Counted from the stretch's first letter, positions 1 through 6,223 are shown. The stretch: 6,476 nt of DNA from Actinomycetota bacterium (GCA_016870695.1 VGAV01000143.1:1-6476); one strand, 5' to 3'. The notes: generated by a model from the sequence alone, not told the origin. Numbers and translations are program-made.

Positions 1-332
1 AGCGCGCCGTCACGGAGCGCGTCGATGCGCCGCCGCGTGTCGTCCCCTTCCACCGGAACCGTGTTGAGCCACTGTGCCCAGGTCCACGGGTCGTCGATGC
101 CGGAGCGCAGCACTGCCAGAACTGCGGTCAGCCCGTCGACGAGGCGGCCTTGGTCCACCTGGAACGCGGGGTACAGGACCACGTTGTCCGAGGTGGTCAG
201 AGTGAGCAGATGCAGTTCGGTGGTGGCTCGCTCCCTTTCGGTCCGGTCGATGCCGAGCACGCGCTGGATCGCTTCGGCGGTGTAGCAAGGGCCGACAACA
301 CGAGCCCATGGGTTCTCCGTCTCGTCACTCAC
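1..332 (-). CDS. Antitoxin-like small protein, partial (3' end beyond window)
   Basis: The 110 visible residues start at a GTG (332-330), preceded by a good ribosome-binding site (GAGGGGAG on minus, 7 bases upstream). Landmarks are NPWARVVGPCYTA (7-19), a helical stretch with a conserved-looking LGI (26-28), a beta hairpin ending YPAFQVDQGRLVDGL (54-68), then GIDDPWTWAQWLN (78-90). This pattern matches my memory of a short actinobacterial family encoded directly upstream of RES-domain toxins. The W..AQWLN block followed by a 'R.IDAL.DG' segment resembles the toxin-binding part of Xre/MbcA/ParS (DUF2384) antitoxins. In known RES systems the toxin degrades NAD+ and this type of protein neutralises it. 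A RES gene would lie to the left of base 1 and is not visible. An in-frame GTG 27 bases upstream is a weaker alternative start. The gene is surely real (clean GC3, ribosome-binding site); the antitoxin role is inference. Confidence 0.75.
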   Translation of the reverse strand, partial: MSDETENPWARVVGPCYTAEAIQRVLGIDRTERERATTELHLLTLTTSDNVVLYPAFQVDQGRLVDGLTAVLAVLRSGIDDPWTWAQWLNTVPVEGDDTRRRIDALRDGA

Positions 333-455
333 CGTCTCGCTCCCCTCACCGGCAGGCACGCCAAGCGTGGCACCGCGCGCCGACGCTCGTGCGGGCGCCG
401 CCGCGGTTTGTCCGTGAGTCGGTGATAGAACCGGCCGAACGACTCACCGAAGCAG

Positions 456-478
456 GAGCGAGAGCGAGAGCGAGAGCG
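456..478. repeat. GAGCGA hexanucleotide tandem repeat (3.8 copies)
   Basis: Three perfect GAGCGA units are followed by GAGCG. They lie in the gene-free stretch between the antitoxin-like gene and the phosphoesterase remnant. Read on minus, the repeat encodes Leu-Ser-Leu-Ser at the end of a small open frame (620-444, GTG start, 58 codons) that begins inside the phosphoesterase remnant. The first half of that frame has GC-rich third positions and reads naturally (NDITTKEPLGEQELGVEVNV), so it may be another decayed gene piece. I do not recognise it. Nothing else is visible in 333-534. Confidence 0.8.
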
Positions 479-534
479 TCAAAGCCCGACCGCACTCCTT
501 CGATGACCCCCGCGCGCTCCGATGCTCACGGCTG

Positions 535-981
535 TCAGGAGGTTCCGGGCCCGAGCGAACGTTCACTTCGACCCCGAGCTCTTGCTCCCCGAGGGGTTCC
601 TTCGTCGTGATGTCGTTCACATGCGGCGGCCTCTCGGATCTGGCGGAGGCTTGACGTCTCGAGTGTGAGGGTGCGGAGGTCGAGGAACGCGAGGTGACCT
701 TGCTGGCCAGCACAGCCAAGGCTGGTGACGCGGCGGCCATCGTCGGTGGTCCCGCCGCCGGCGGCGTGCATGTGACCGTGCATCAGCAGCGACGGTCTGA
801 CGGCATCCCACACCTGACTCACCCGGACACGGGACGCGGCCGATTCGATGAGCGCTTCCTGCGAAAACCCCACGGGGTTGGTCCGCAGGATTTCTCGCAC
901 AGATCGCGCTTTGAACCACCTGCTCAACCGCCCGCAGTCACGGTCTCTCTGACTTAGGGTACGAGCGCCTGCAAGTGTCGT
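535..981 (-). pseudogene. Metallophosphoesterase remnant, N-terminal half missing
   Basis: On minus this frame is open from 981 (just after a TAG) to the TGA at 537-535. The only start-like codon near its beginning is a TTG at 927-925 with no ribosome-binding site. The readable part is VREILRTNPVGFSQEALI, then AASRVRVSQVWDAVRPSLL, then MHGHMH, then DGRRVTSLGCAG and LAFLDLRTLTLE. GH.H after a hydrophobic strand is the last metal-binding motif of calcineurin-like phosphoesterases, and the 'NP.G....AL...A.SR' helix fits actinobacterial members. The earlier motifs (D.H, GD..D, GNH[E/D]) and about 100-150 residues are absent, because the DNA beyond 982 belongs to another unit. The last 25 or so residues are Arg-rich and probably not native, so the original stop may be lost too. 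It cannot be a working enzyme as seen. Confidence 0.65.
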
Positions 982-1000
982 CTAACCCGCTTGTTCAGCA

Positions 1001-1015
1001 GGCTCAGGCTGAGCC
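1001..1015 (-). terminator. Short hairpin downstream of the ATPase gene, possible weak terminator
   Basis: GGCTCA and TGAGCC are perfect inverted 6-mers around a 3-base loop. The hairpin lies about 47 bases past the stop of the minus-strand ATPase gene. No T-run follows on minus, so it would be a poor intrinsic terminator and may be incidental. Nothing else is evident in 982-1061. Confidence 0.2.
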
Positions 1016-1061
1016 GGACGGTCGCCCCGGCAGGGCAAGTGAGCCTTAACGATGGACGTTC

Positions 1062-2342
1062 TCACCGGCTGGGCCGTTCGCGGACGGTGGGCGGGACCCA
1101 ATCACCGTGCTGGAGGTAGAAGGCGAGGAAGGGGTCGAGGATGGTGACTGTGTCGTCTTTGTACGCGAGCGCTGGGTCAGTCTGACCTCTCTTATCCCAC
1201 GCGATGCTCGAAAGCTGTTTCAATGCACTACCGATCCGCTGGTTGCTGATGCTCGACGTGGCTAGTGAGGCGAGAGAGTCTGCTACATCGAGGTAGTGGA
1301 GCTGGCGTTTGCCAGATCGACCGATGGCGAGCAGGACCGCACCGTAAATGTCCGTCCGAGTCCCGTCTTTCAGCAGTTGAGCGCTCCGAGGCTCCCCCCG
1401 AACCGGAGGGCCGCTTGCCAACGCCGCGAAGACATCCGGCTCGTGGCGGCGCGCGATCCGACGGAAGAATCTTGACCAATCTTCGGGCGCATGGACAGTC
1501 TGCTGCGCGCTCGAAGAGCTTTCAATGCCTTGTGATTCGAGCAAGTCGAAGCAGAGCTGCTGCATCAGGAAAGGCGCGCTTAGACTTGCCTCGGCGAGGT
1601 AGCCTGACACGTTCTCGGGGTCAATGACACCGAGCGATTGGAAGCCTTCTGTCGCGATGAGTTCAAGCTCCTCGTGCTCCCACTCCGGAACCTGCACCTG
1701 CCAGACGCGCCCGTTCATCTCGGAAGTGCTACGCACCAGCGCGAAGGCCTCATGCGGTACGGCGATGAGGATTACCCGCGTATGGAGGATCAGCTGTTTG
1801 ATGGCCATTGTCAGCGGCTCGCGGATGGTCTCGCTCGTGTAATGAAAGTCGTCGATCACAATCGGCACCGGATCGCGCTGAAAGTACTCCAGCGCAGTGC
1901 TCTCAGCGCTGCGTGTGGTGGAGCCAGAGTAGGTATCAGCTAGCCTTCCCGACCCCCCGATGGACGCTCTGGCTCCGAGAGCTTCTGGCATCCCGACGAA
2001 GGCCTCGACCTGCGCGCCGCCGCCCGCCTCCTGCGAATAGGACTGCTCGACCGTTCGGTAGGCGTCAAGTTGGTCAATAATCCGCTGCCAAAAGGCCTCG
2101 ATGCTAATAATGGAATCCCCGCTGATCCACACTGCGGCATCTCTAGGTACGAGATGTTCGACTAGCACCGTCTTGCCCATCTTGCTGGGCCCAGAAATCA
2201 TCAGGCACTTGCCTCGCTGCCGCAAGTAGCTGCGAACGTCGGCTTCAAGGTCCGTGCTCAAGCGAGAGTTGTAGGTGACGCTCGGGTATGCGCCGGCTAC
2301 GAAGACGCTTTCGATCCCGACAGGTGCAAGAGGCATAAGCAC
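1062..2342 (-). CDS. P-loop ATPase of AAA/STAND-like type, unknown role
   Basis: This 426-residue protein starts at GTG (2342-2340); an ATG two codons in (2336-2334) is equally likely. No Shine-Dalgarno is visible for either. The N-terminal segment GAYPSVTYNSR (17-27) precedes Walker A GPSKMGKT (51-58). Walker B PIVIDD (160-165) is followed by F-H-Y, and a sensor-1-like strand VILIAVP lies at about 190-196. Residues 210-290 look like a helical lid. The last 130 resemble a winged-helix region ending YKDDTVTILDPFLAFYLQ, as in STAND and archaeal-type ATPases. There is no signal peptide or membrane segment, so it is cytosolic. I recognise no nuclease, protease or TIR effector in it, and no partner gene is adjacent. 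Third codon positions are richer in A/T than in neighbouring genes (for example ATT ATT AGC and TTT TGG near residues 78-90), consistent with horizontal acquisition. ATP binding is near certain; function is unknown. Confidence 0.9.
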   Translation of the reverse strand: MLMPLAPVGIESVFVAGAYPSVTYNSRLSTDLEADVRSYLRQRGKCLMISGPSKMGKTVLVEHLVPRDAAVWISGDSIISIEAFWQRIIDQLDAYRTVEQSYSQEAGGGAQVEAFVGMPEALGARASIGGSGRLADTYSGSTTRSAESTALEYFQRDPVPIVIDDFHYTSETIREPLTMAIKQLILHTRVILIAVPHEAFALVRSTSEMNGRVWQVQVPEWEHEELELIATEGFQSLGVIDPENVSGYLAEASLSAPFLMQQLCFDLLESQGIESSSSAQQTVHAPEDWSRFFRRIARRHEPDVFAALASGPPVRGEPRSAQLLKDGTRTDIYGAVLLAIGRSGKRQLHYLDVADSLASLATSSISNQRIGSALKQLSSIAWDKRGQTDPALAYKDDTVTILDPFLAFYLQHGDWVPPTVRERPSR

Positions 2343-2373
2343 ATTTTGTCGACTCGGCGTGCTTCTGTCCCAA
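2343..2373 (-). promoter_or_regulatory. Candidate promoter of the ATPase gene
   Basis: On minus, TTGGGA (2373-2368) could be a -35. It is followed 17-19 bases later by an A-rich element read as GACAAA or CAAAAT (2350-2343) in an otherwise GC-rich stretch. CAAAAT ends six bases before the ATG at 2336, so a transcript could start at or next to that ATG and be leaderless, which is common in actinobacteria and would explain the missing ribosome-binding site. The match to consensus is weak. Confidence 0.3.
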
Positions 2374-2524
2374 CCGCCGCACCGATGGGTTCGCGAACGA
2401 GTTCGACCGCGCCAGGACCCGGTAATCCTCGGATTGCCTCATTCGACTCTCTGCGCTCCACCGCCCCCACGTACCTCGCAGATCCTCTGAACGAGGACGA
2501 CTAGCGGCAGCAGCGCGTGTGCCG

Positions 2525-2674
2525 CCGACTGCGTCGTCGATGATCTCGTCTAACGTTCGCCGGCAGTGCACGTAGTCTTTGGCGTCTTGGAGCGCGGCCG
2601 CGGTCGGCTGGCTCGCGGCGCCGTGCTCGCGAACTTTTCGACGCCGCCGCGTACATCGACGACATGACCACCAT
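2525..2674 (-). pseudogene. Possible N-terminal remnant of an unknown gene, frameshifted
   Basis: On minus, an ATG at 2674 opens a frame reading MVVMSSMYAAASK. Coding-like sequence then continues in another frame as VREHGAASQPTAAALQ, then DAKDYVHCRRTLDEIIDDAV. The switch lies at a run of four A on minus (T run at 2635-2638); removing one A joins the two parts. Codons for about 40 residues after the shift end almost always in G or C. The signal fades below about 2525, and from there to 2343 I see no coding pattern. No family is recognised. It overlaps the 5' end of the plus ORF at 2664, so both cannot be intact genes with the starts given. A chance arrangement is possible. Confidence 0.3.
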
Positions 2675-3095
2675 CAGCAACGGCCACGGCCGTCACTCCG
2701 CTCAGCCCACTCGTCCGACCGCCACTACGGCAATGGTCGATCACGCAGAAAAGTATCGTCGGATTCGCGAGATGAATCGCCTGCGCTCTCGCACGAACTC
2801 GCGTCCGGCACCTCTCACGTGCCCGGCGGTCCCGGTCCGCGCGGCGAGCCCGAGCCACTGCACGCATCGAATCCTGCTCGGCGGCCTCCGAGTCGACAAC
2901 CACGTCGTGCCGCCGGTGCCGAACCAGGTTCGCTATCTGCTCGCGAAGCGGGTCGGCGCATTCATCATGGCGGACTCCGCGCTCGCGCACCGTTGGCCCG
3001 TCCTCGCGGTCCTCCTCTTCCCGGAACTCACCGCGCCGAAAGCTCGTCGGGCTTCCACAGCCCTCCGATGCCCCGCCCTGCCCACCACCCACTAG
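2664..3095 (+). CDS. Hypothetical protein, start uncertain
   Basis: I do not recognise this 143-codon frame. From about codon 50 (CTC ACG TGC onward) to codon 130, nearly 90% of codons end in G or C with a mixed second position, the pattern of real actinobacterial genes. The minus-strand and other-frame alternatives over the same DNA do not show this ordering. The visible stretch HRILLGGLRVDNHVV, then QVRYLLAKRVGAFIMADSAL and WPVLAVLLFPEL, suggests a small mixed helix/strand fold with hydrophobic segments but no clear membrane span. A strong hairpin starts 24 bases after the stop, which supports a plus-strand transcript. The first 45 codons have weaker codon bias and no ribosome-binding site, so the start could be the ATG at 2733 or at 2772. 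It could also be a decayed gene. Confidence 0.45.
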   Translation: MTTISNGHGRHSAQPTRPTATTAMVDHAEKYRRIREMNRLRSRTNSRPAPLTCPAVPVRAASPSHCTHRILLGGLRVDNHVVPPVPNQVRYLLAKRVGAFIMADSALAHRWPVLAVLLFPELTAPKARRASTALRCPALPTTH

Positions 3096-3118
3096 TCAGA
3101 CAAACCCTTCCGACCCTC

Positions 3119-3156
3119 GCCCCCGCCGTCTACCCGACGGCGGGGGCATCTTGTTC
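3119..3156 (+). terminator. Strong hairpin, probable intrinsic terminator
   Basis: GCCCCCGCCGTC (3119-3130) pairs perfectly with GACGGCGGGGGC (3136-3147) over 12 base pairs around the loop TACCC. A moderately T-rich ATCTTGTT follows on plus. It would end transcription from the ORF stopping at 3095 and insulate the toxin-antitoxin operon that begins at 3358. The T-tract is short, as is usual in high-GC actinobacteria. Confidence 0.75.
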
Positions 3157-3357
3157 GAGGTCACGTCGCCGGAGTCTGGTGCCGCTTTCCGTGTGCGCGG
3201 ACAGCAGGGACTGAGGACCCGTCTATCTGAGCAACGCGGATGCCCTGGGCGCTGGTTGCTCCGTGCACAGCGCCCGCCGGGGCGGGTTAGGGCGTGTCGT
3301 GGTGATCGCCCAGGCTGACCGGGACATAGTGAACGAGGGCCAGTTCTGGGGGGAGCT
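3157..3357 (+). promoter_or_regulatory. Intergenic region upstream of the ImmA/IrrE-PIN operon
   Basis: This region should hold the operon promoter because the hairpin at 3119-3147 separates it from the gene before. CATAGT (3325-3330) is a possible -10, with no convincing -35 at the right distance. CCCGC and GCGGG (3273-3286) form a GC-rich inverted repeat around CGGG about 40 bases further upstream, which could be an operator. A G-rich run (GGGGGGAG, 3348-3355) is the only ribosome-binding candidate, and its GGAG core lies only two bases from the ATG at 3358. No coding pattern is seen here. Confidence 0.35.
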
Positions 3358-4533
3358 ATGCGGGTTCACGTCACTCTCGGTGGGGATCGAGTCGAGATCG
3401 AACGGGGAGTGTTCGTCGCGCTTCTTGACAACTCGGTCGCTAGCGAACGGGCGGCCTACCGTCACGCGCTCGAGGACGGCGAGATCAAGTTCACCGAACT
3501 CGTGGAGATCGCCCGCGTCGGCAACATTCCGCTGCCCTTGTTCTTCGCACCGCTGGCGGTCGTCGAAGCGCAGCTCGACCTGAAGCTGGGCAAGCTCCTC
3601 GACGGACTGACGAAGATCTCGTTCTCACTGAATGCGCGCGATCCGGTCAGGCTGAGTGACATCGAGCTGATCCTCAAAGACCTCATCCGCAAGCAGCAGA
3701 TGCTGAAGAAGCACGACCCGACCCTCGGGAAGAACACTATTGTCGGCTCGCTCTCCAAGCGGGGCAAGAGCATCGAGGCGGATGCGGCACGCCTCGTGGA
3801 TCTGCTCGGCATCACCGACGACACGATCCGGGCTGCACCGAAGAAGGACACGGCTGTCGACCGGCTCATCCGTCGGCTGGAAGCGAACCAGGTGCTCGTC
3901 TCACAGAGCCAGAACCTCTTCATGCCCCAGCGCCTCCACGGCATTCATTTCAGCGGGATGACGGTCAGGGACCCGAAGGTGCCCTACATCTTCCTTCCGA
4001 GCGGCGACGAGGGGGAACATGTCGCTCCCGCCGGGCGGCGCACCTTCACCCTCACGCTGCTCGCCGTGCTGGTCGCGCGCGGCATCTTCGCTCCCGTCAA
4101 CTACGACAGCACCGCCCCGGCAACGACCGGCAGGTACGAGTACGACGTTGCCGCCGAGATCCTCATGCCAGCCGCCGAGTTTACGGGCTTCCGGCCCCGA
4201 ACCCTCGCAGACTTCGAAGCGGTGGCGGACGAGTTCAGGGTCACCCCGAGCGCGACTATCGTTCGCGCTCTTCGCCTCAACCTCATCGACGACGTGACGG
4301 CGGGCGCTCACCTAGCTGAGCTTCGTGCCGCGTTCGCCACCATTCCGAACCGACCACGGAACCCGAGCAAGCCGGTCAACGCTGTTCGGAAGTACAACGG
4401 CCGGGAACTGTCCCGACGAATGATCAGAGCTCTCGACGACGGTCGCCTATCTGCCGGCGACTTCTGCCGCGAGGTGTGCCTCAACAACCTCGCTCCCGGC
4501 GACATTGAGGAGTTCCGGCGAGGCCTGCCATGA
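3358..4533 (+). CDS. ImmA/IrrE (DUF955/COG2856)-like protein lacking the HExxH motif; presumed antitoxin or regulator
   Basis: This is a 391-residue protein. The N-terminal helical part (about 32-62, with EIKFTELVEIARVGNIPLPL then FFAP) looks like the regulatory/HTH-like front end of COG2856 proteins. The C-terminal half keeps the family frame: LHGIHFSG, then VPYIFLPSGDEG, then RRTFTLTLLAVLVARG (227-242), then YDVAAEILMP (262-271), then FRVTPSATIVRALRLNLI. In active members the FTL is followed by A-HExxH; here positions 234-238 are LLAVL. No other frame supplies a lost HExxH, so zinc binding and proteolysis are unlikely. The stop overlaps the start of a PIN gene (ATGA), which implies translational coupling. 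DUF955 proteins are known partners of PIN-type toxins, so I infer an antitoxin or repressor. The start is ATG 3358; GTG 3409 is an alternative because the ribosome-binding site is unusually close. Confidence 0.75.
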   Translation: MRVHVTLGGDRVEIERGVFVALLDNSVASERAAYRHALEDGEIKFTELVEIARVGNIPLPLFFAPLAVVEAQLDLKLGKLLDGLTKISFSLNARDPVRLSDIELILKDLIRKQQMLKKHDPTLGKNTIVGSLSKRGKSIEADAARLVDLLGITDDTIRAAPKKDTAVDRLIRRLEANQVLVSQSQNLFMPQRLHGIHFSGMTVRDPKVPYIFLPSGDEGEHVAPAGRRTFTLTLLAVLVARGIFAPVNYDSTAPATTGRYEYDVAAEILMPAAEFTGFRPRTLADFEAVADEFRVTPSATIVRALRLNLIDDVTAGAHLAELRAAFATIPNRPRNPSKPVNAVRKYNGRELSRRMIRALDDGRLSAGDFCREVCLNNLAPGDIEEFRRGLP

Positions 4534-4970
4534 ACGAAACCTTTTATCTCGTCGACAACAACGTGCTCGGCAAGCTCACCCCCGCACATCGTGCGTCCCC
4601 GCACTTCACCGAATACTGCCGCGTACCGGATGAGGTGATGCATGAAGCCGGTCCCGCCCGAGCCGCCGGGCTTCAAGCAGTCCGCTACCCGACCACCGGC
4701 AACGTGCTACGGGCCGTCCAGGTGGTGATGGCGACCGTCGAAGCCGGCGACGTCACACTGGTCAACCTTTACCGAAACAAGGGCGGCGCCGACCCCCTCC
4801 TCATCGCCTGCGCCCTCGTCGAGCAGCAGAAGGTGGCGGACATGCTGATCCGCCCCGAATGGGTCGTCGCGACCGACGATGACGCCGTCCGGCGAAAAGC
4901 CGAAGACTTTGACGTCCGATGGATGTCCTCAGCTGACCTGGCGGGCGTCTTCTCTCAAGGTCTCGCGTAA
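4530..4970 (+). CDS. PIN-domain protein (DUF4411-like), presumed RNase toxin
   Basis: This 146-residue protein is a single PIN domain. The strand FYLVDNN places the first acidic residue at D9. PDEVMHEAG gives E39, GGADPLLIACAL gives D88, and VVATDDDAVRRKAEDF gives D116/D117. These are the four positions that hold Mg2+ or Mn2+ in PIN ribonucleases, so the active site looks complete. Length and the GGAD..LIA motif fit the DUF4411 group, which often follows an ImmA/IrrE-like gene. The ATG lies inside the stop of that gene, and GCGAGG (4518-4523) six bases upstream is a good ribosome-binding site. Such toxins typically cleave tRNA, rRNA or mRNA; the target cannot be read here. Codon use matches the upstream partner, so the two have moved or evolved together. 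The PIN assignment is strong; toxicity is inference. Confidence 0.87.
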   Translation: MNETFYLVDNNVLGKLTPAHRASPHFTEYCRVPDEVMHEAGPARAAGLQAVRYPTTGNVLRAVQVVMATVEAGDVTLVNLYRNKGGADPLLIACALVEQQKVADMLIRPEWVVATDDDAVRRKAEDFDVRWMSSADLAGVFSQGLA

Positions 4971-5057
4971 CCGACTGCAGTCGCCCGTCGTGATCACTGC
5001 GCGAATCAAGCGAACATCGTGCTCGATCTCTGCGTGGATCCTGCGTGTGCACTGCTC

Positions 5058-5096
5058 GTTCGTTGTTCGTTCACTGCGCGGGGCGTGTCGTAGCCT
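5058..5096 (+). promoter_or_regulatory. Promoter-like region with a GTTCGTT tandem repeat before the second PIN gene
   Basis: GTTCGTT occurs twice head-to-tail (5058-5064 and 5065-5071). TTCACT (5070-5075), 15 bases before TAGCCT (5091-5096), could act as -35 and -10; TAGCCT fits the TANNNT form. A transcript would start near 5103, which argues that translation begins at 5126-5138 and not at the upstream GTG at 5045. The repeat covers the expected -35 zone and could be an operator. Nothing else stands out in 4971-5125. Confidence 0.4.
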
Positions 5097-5125
5097 TCTG
5101 CTTCATCGGGAATGGTCGATGCGCC

Positions 5126-6223
5126 ATGATGGGTCGCATGCTCGCCGTCGTGCTCGACACCAACGCTCTCCACAGCGACCCGTGGCTCACGAGTGACACC
5201 GGTGAGAAGTTGACAACTCTCGCGCAGCACGGCAAGTGCAGCATCGTCTATCCGCAGGTTGTCGTCGACGAGCTGCTGAGACAGCGGCGCGAAGCAGCGG
5301 ATCGGGGCCACAAGGCGGCGGAGAAGGGCTTGCGCGAGATGGCCAAGGCGGGCGTCGACGTGACGAAAACCCAGGCTGATCTGGAGGCTGCGTTCGCGCG
5401 CATCGAAATCGAGCTCAAAGATGCGTTCACCGCAGTGCTCGCCAAGGCCAACGTCGGTGCCGCACCCGTGCCGAGCGTGTCCGCATCGGATCTGCTGGAA
5501 CGGGATCTCGAACGGCGACGTCCGTTCATGGAGGTCGGCGAGGCCAAGAAGAAGTCGGTTGGATTCCGCGACACGCTCATCTGGGAGACCGTGCTCGAGA
5601 TGCTTGCAGCCGATCAGGACATGACCGGCGTCTTCGTCACCGACGATAAGGGGTTTCTCTCTGAGGATGGCGACCTCCACCCGGATCTTCTGGCAGACCT
5701 CGACGCGCGCGGCATCGACCGGGGACGCGTCGCAACGGTGAAGAACGTCTTCAACGCGGTCAGCGCGGTGTCGGCCGCAGCAGAGAAAGCCGCGCGGATC
5801 ACGGCAGCGACCGAAGCGCTCTACGCGCTCGTCGGTGAATCAGCCGGCGTGCAGTTGCAGTACGGCGGCGATTACGGGTTTCCGGACTTCGTGGAGTTCA
5901 AAGTACCCCGTCTGGACGATCCGATCATCTACGGCATCGATCAGCTGACCGAGTTCGAGCTCGTCGAAGACCGCGACGTGATCACAGCCACATGCGACGC
6001 CGAGATCACCTTCGAGGGAGCCGTCTACAAGTCGGACTGGTACATCGACGAGAGCGGCAGCGTCAGTATCGGAGGGGAGCTCAACAGCCACATGTTCGAA
6101 GCGAGCGGATACGCTGCCGTGCGCGTCGTGGTGCAGCTGGAGCAAGCAGACGACGAGATCGCTGTCTCTGGCATCGTGCTTCGCGATCTTCCCAAAGATG
6201 CGGCCGCATCATCTGATGCATGA
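5126..6223 (+). CDS. PIN-domain nuclease (DUF4935-type) with beta-rich C-terminal extension
   Basis: From ATG 5126 this is 365 residues. ATGs at 5129 and 5138 are close alternatives, and 5138 places the first strand right at the N-terminus. The PIN residues are VVLDTN (D11), VVVDELL (E49), GFRDTLIW (D149) and VFVTDDKGFL (D173/D174). A charged helical insert rich in Ala, Glu and Lys (about 50-135) separates the second and third motifs, as in the DUF4935 family, where the [FW][RK]D.LIW motif is typical. After a helical linker (about 205-235), residues 240-355 look like a beta-strand domain (DFVEFKVP, VITATCDAEITFEG, VSIGGEL, AVRVVVQLEQ) of unknown role. No antitoxin gene adjoins it: the PIN operon ends 155 bases upstream and a convergent gene lies downstream. 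Metal-dependent RNase activity is likely from the intact acidic set. Whether it is a toxin, a defence effector or an RNA-processing enzyme is open. Confidence 0.88.
   Translation: MMGRMLAVVLDTNALHSDPWLTSDTGEKLTTLAQHGKCSIVYPQVVVDELLRQRREAADRGHKAAEKGLREMAKAGVDVTKTQADLEAAFARIEIELKDAFTAVLAKANVGAAPVPSVSASDLLERDLERRRPFMEVGEAKKKSVGFRDTLIWETVLEMLAADQDMTGVFVTDDKGFLSEDGDLHPDLLADLDARGIDRGRVATVKNVFNAVSAVSAAAEKAARITAATEALYALVGESAGVQLQYGGDYGFPDFVEFKVPRLDDPIIYGIDQLTEFELVEDRDVITATCDAEITFEGAVYKSDWYIDESGSVSIGGELNSHMFEASGYAAVRVVVQLEQADDEIAVSGIVLRDLPKDAAASSDA
6197..6219. repeat. Overlapping inverted repeats at the end of the second PIN gene
   Basis: GATGCGGCCGCATC (6197-6210) is a perfect 14-base palindrome. 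It overlaps GCATCATCTGATGC (6206-6219), a 6-base stem around TC. The two can form mutually exclusive hairpins over the last codons and stop of the PIN gene, in the 24-base gap between converging genes. With no T-run the site is not a standard terminator but might serve as one for either strand. Confidence 0.35.

Noticed and set aside
694..957. Plus-strand open frame over the phosphoesterase remnant.
   Set aside because: The minus frame carries HGHMH and family-like context; the plus frame has no motif.
978..2554. The 9-mer TCGTCTAAC occurs at 978-986 and 2546-2554, on both sides of the ATPase gene, like a target-site duplication.
   Set aside because: Many 9-base matches are expected by chance in 6.5 kb, the flanks do not extend the match, and no inverted ends or transposase are present. 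Kept only as a hint for the insertion idea.
2550..3092. Minus-strand open frame (180 codons), rich in Arg, Asp and Glu.
   Set aside because: First codon positions are more GC-rich than third positions, the reverse of real genes here; the plus frame at 2664-3095 shows the proper pattern and has a terminator.
3263..3583. Plus-strand open frame crossing the start of the ImmA/IrrE-like gene.
   Set aside because: It runs into a Ser/Arg-rich shadow of the real gene and covers the expected promoter; no family features are seen.
3462..3944. Minus-strand open frame (160 codons) inside the ImmA/IrrE-like gene.
   Set aside because: Ser/Arg-rich shadow with no ribosome-binding site or recognisable motif; the plus frame carries family motifs.
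5045..5125. GTG start 27 codons upstream for the second PIN gene.
   Set aside because: It would add a Cys/Arg-rich leader unlike the family and would lie upstream of the likely promoter; the ATGs at 5126-5138 fit better.
5006..5680. Long minus-strand open frame (224 codons) opposite the second PIN gene.
   Set aside because: It lies antisense to a gene with complete PIN motifs and covers its 5' end and promoter; its composition is that of an antisense shadow in GC-rich DNA.
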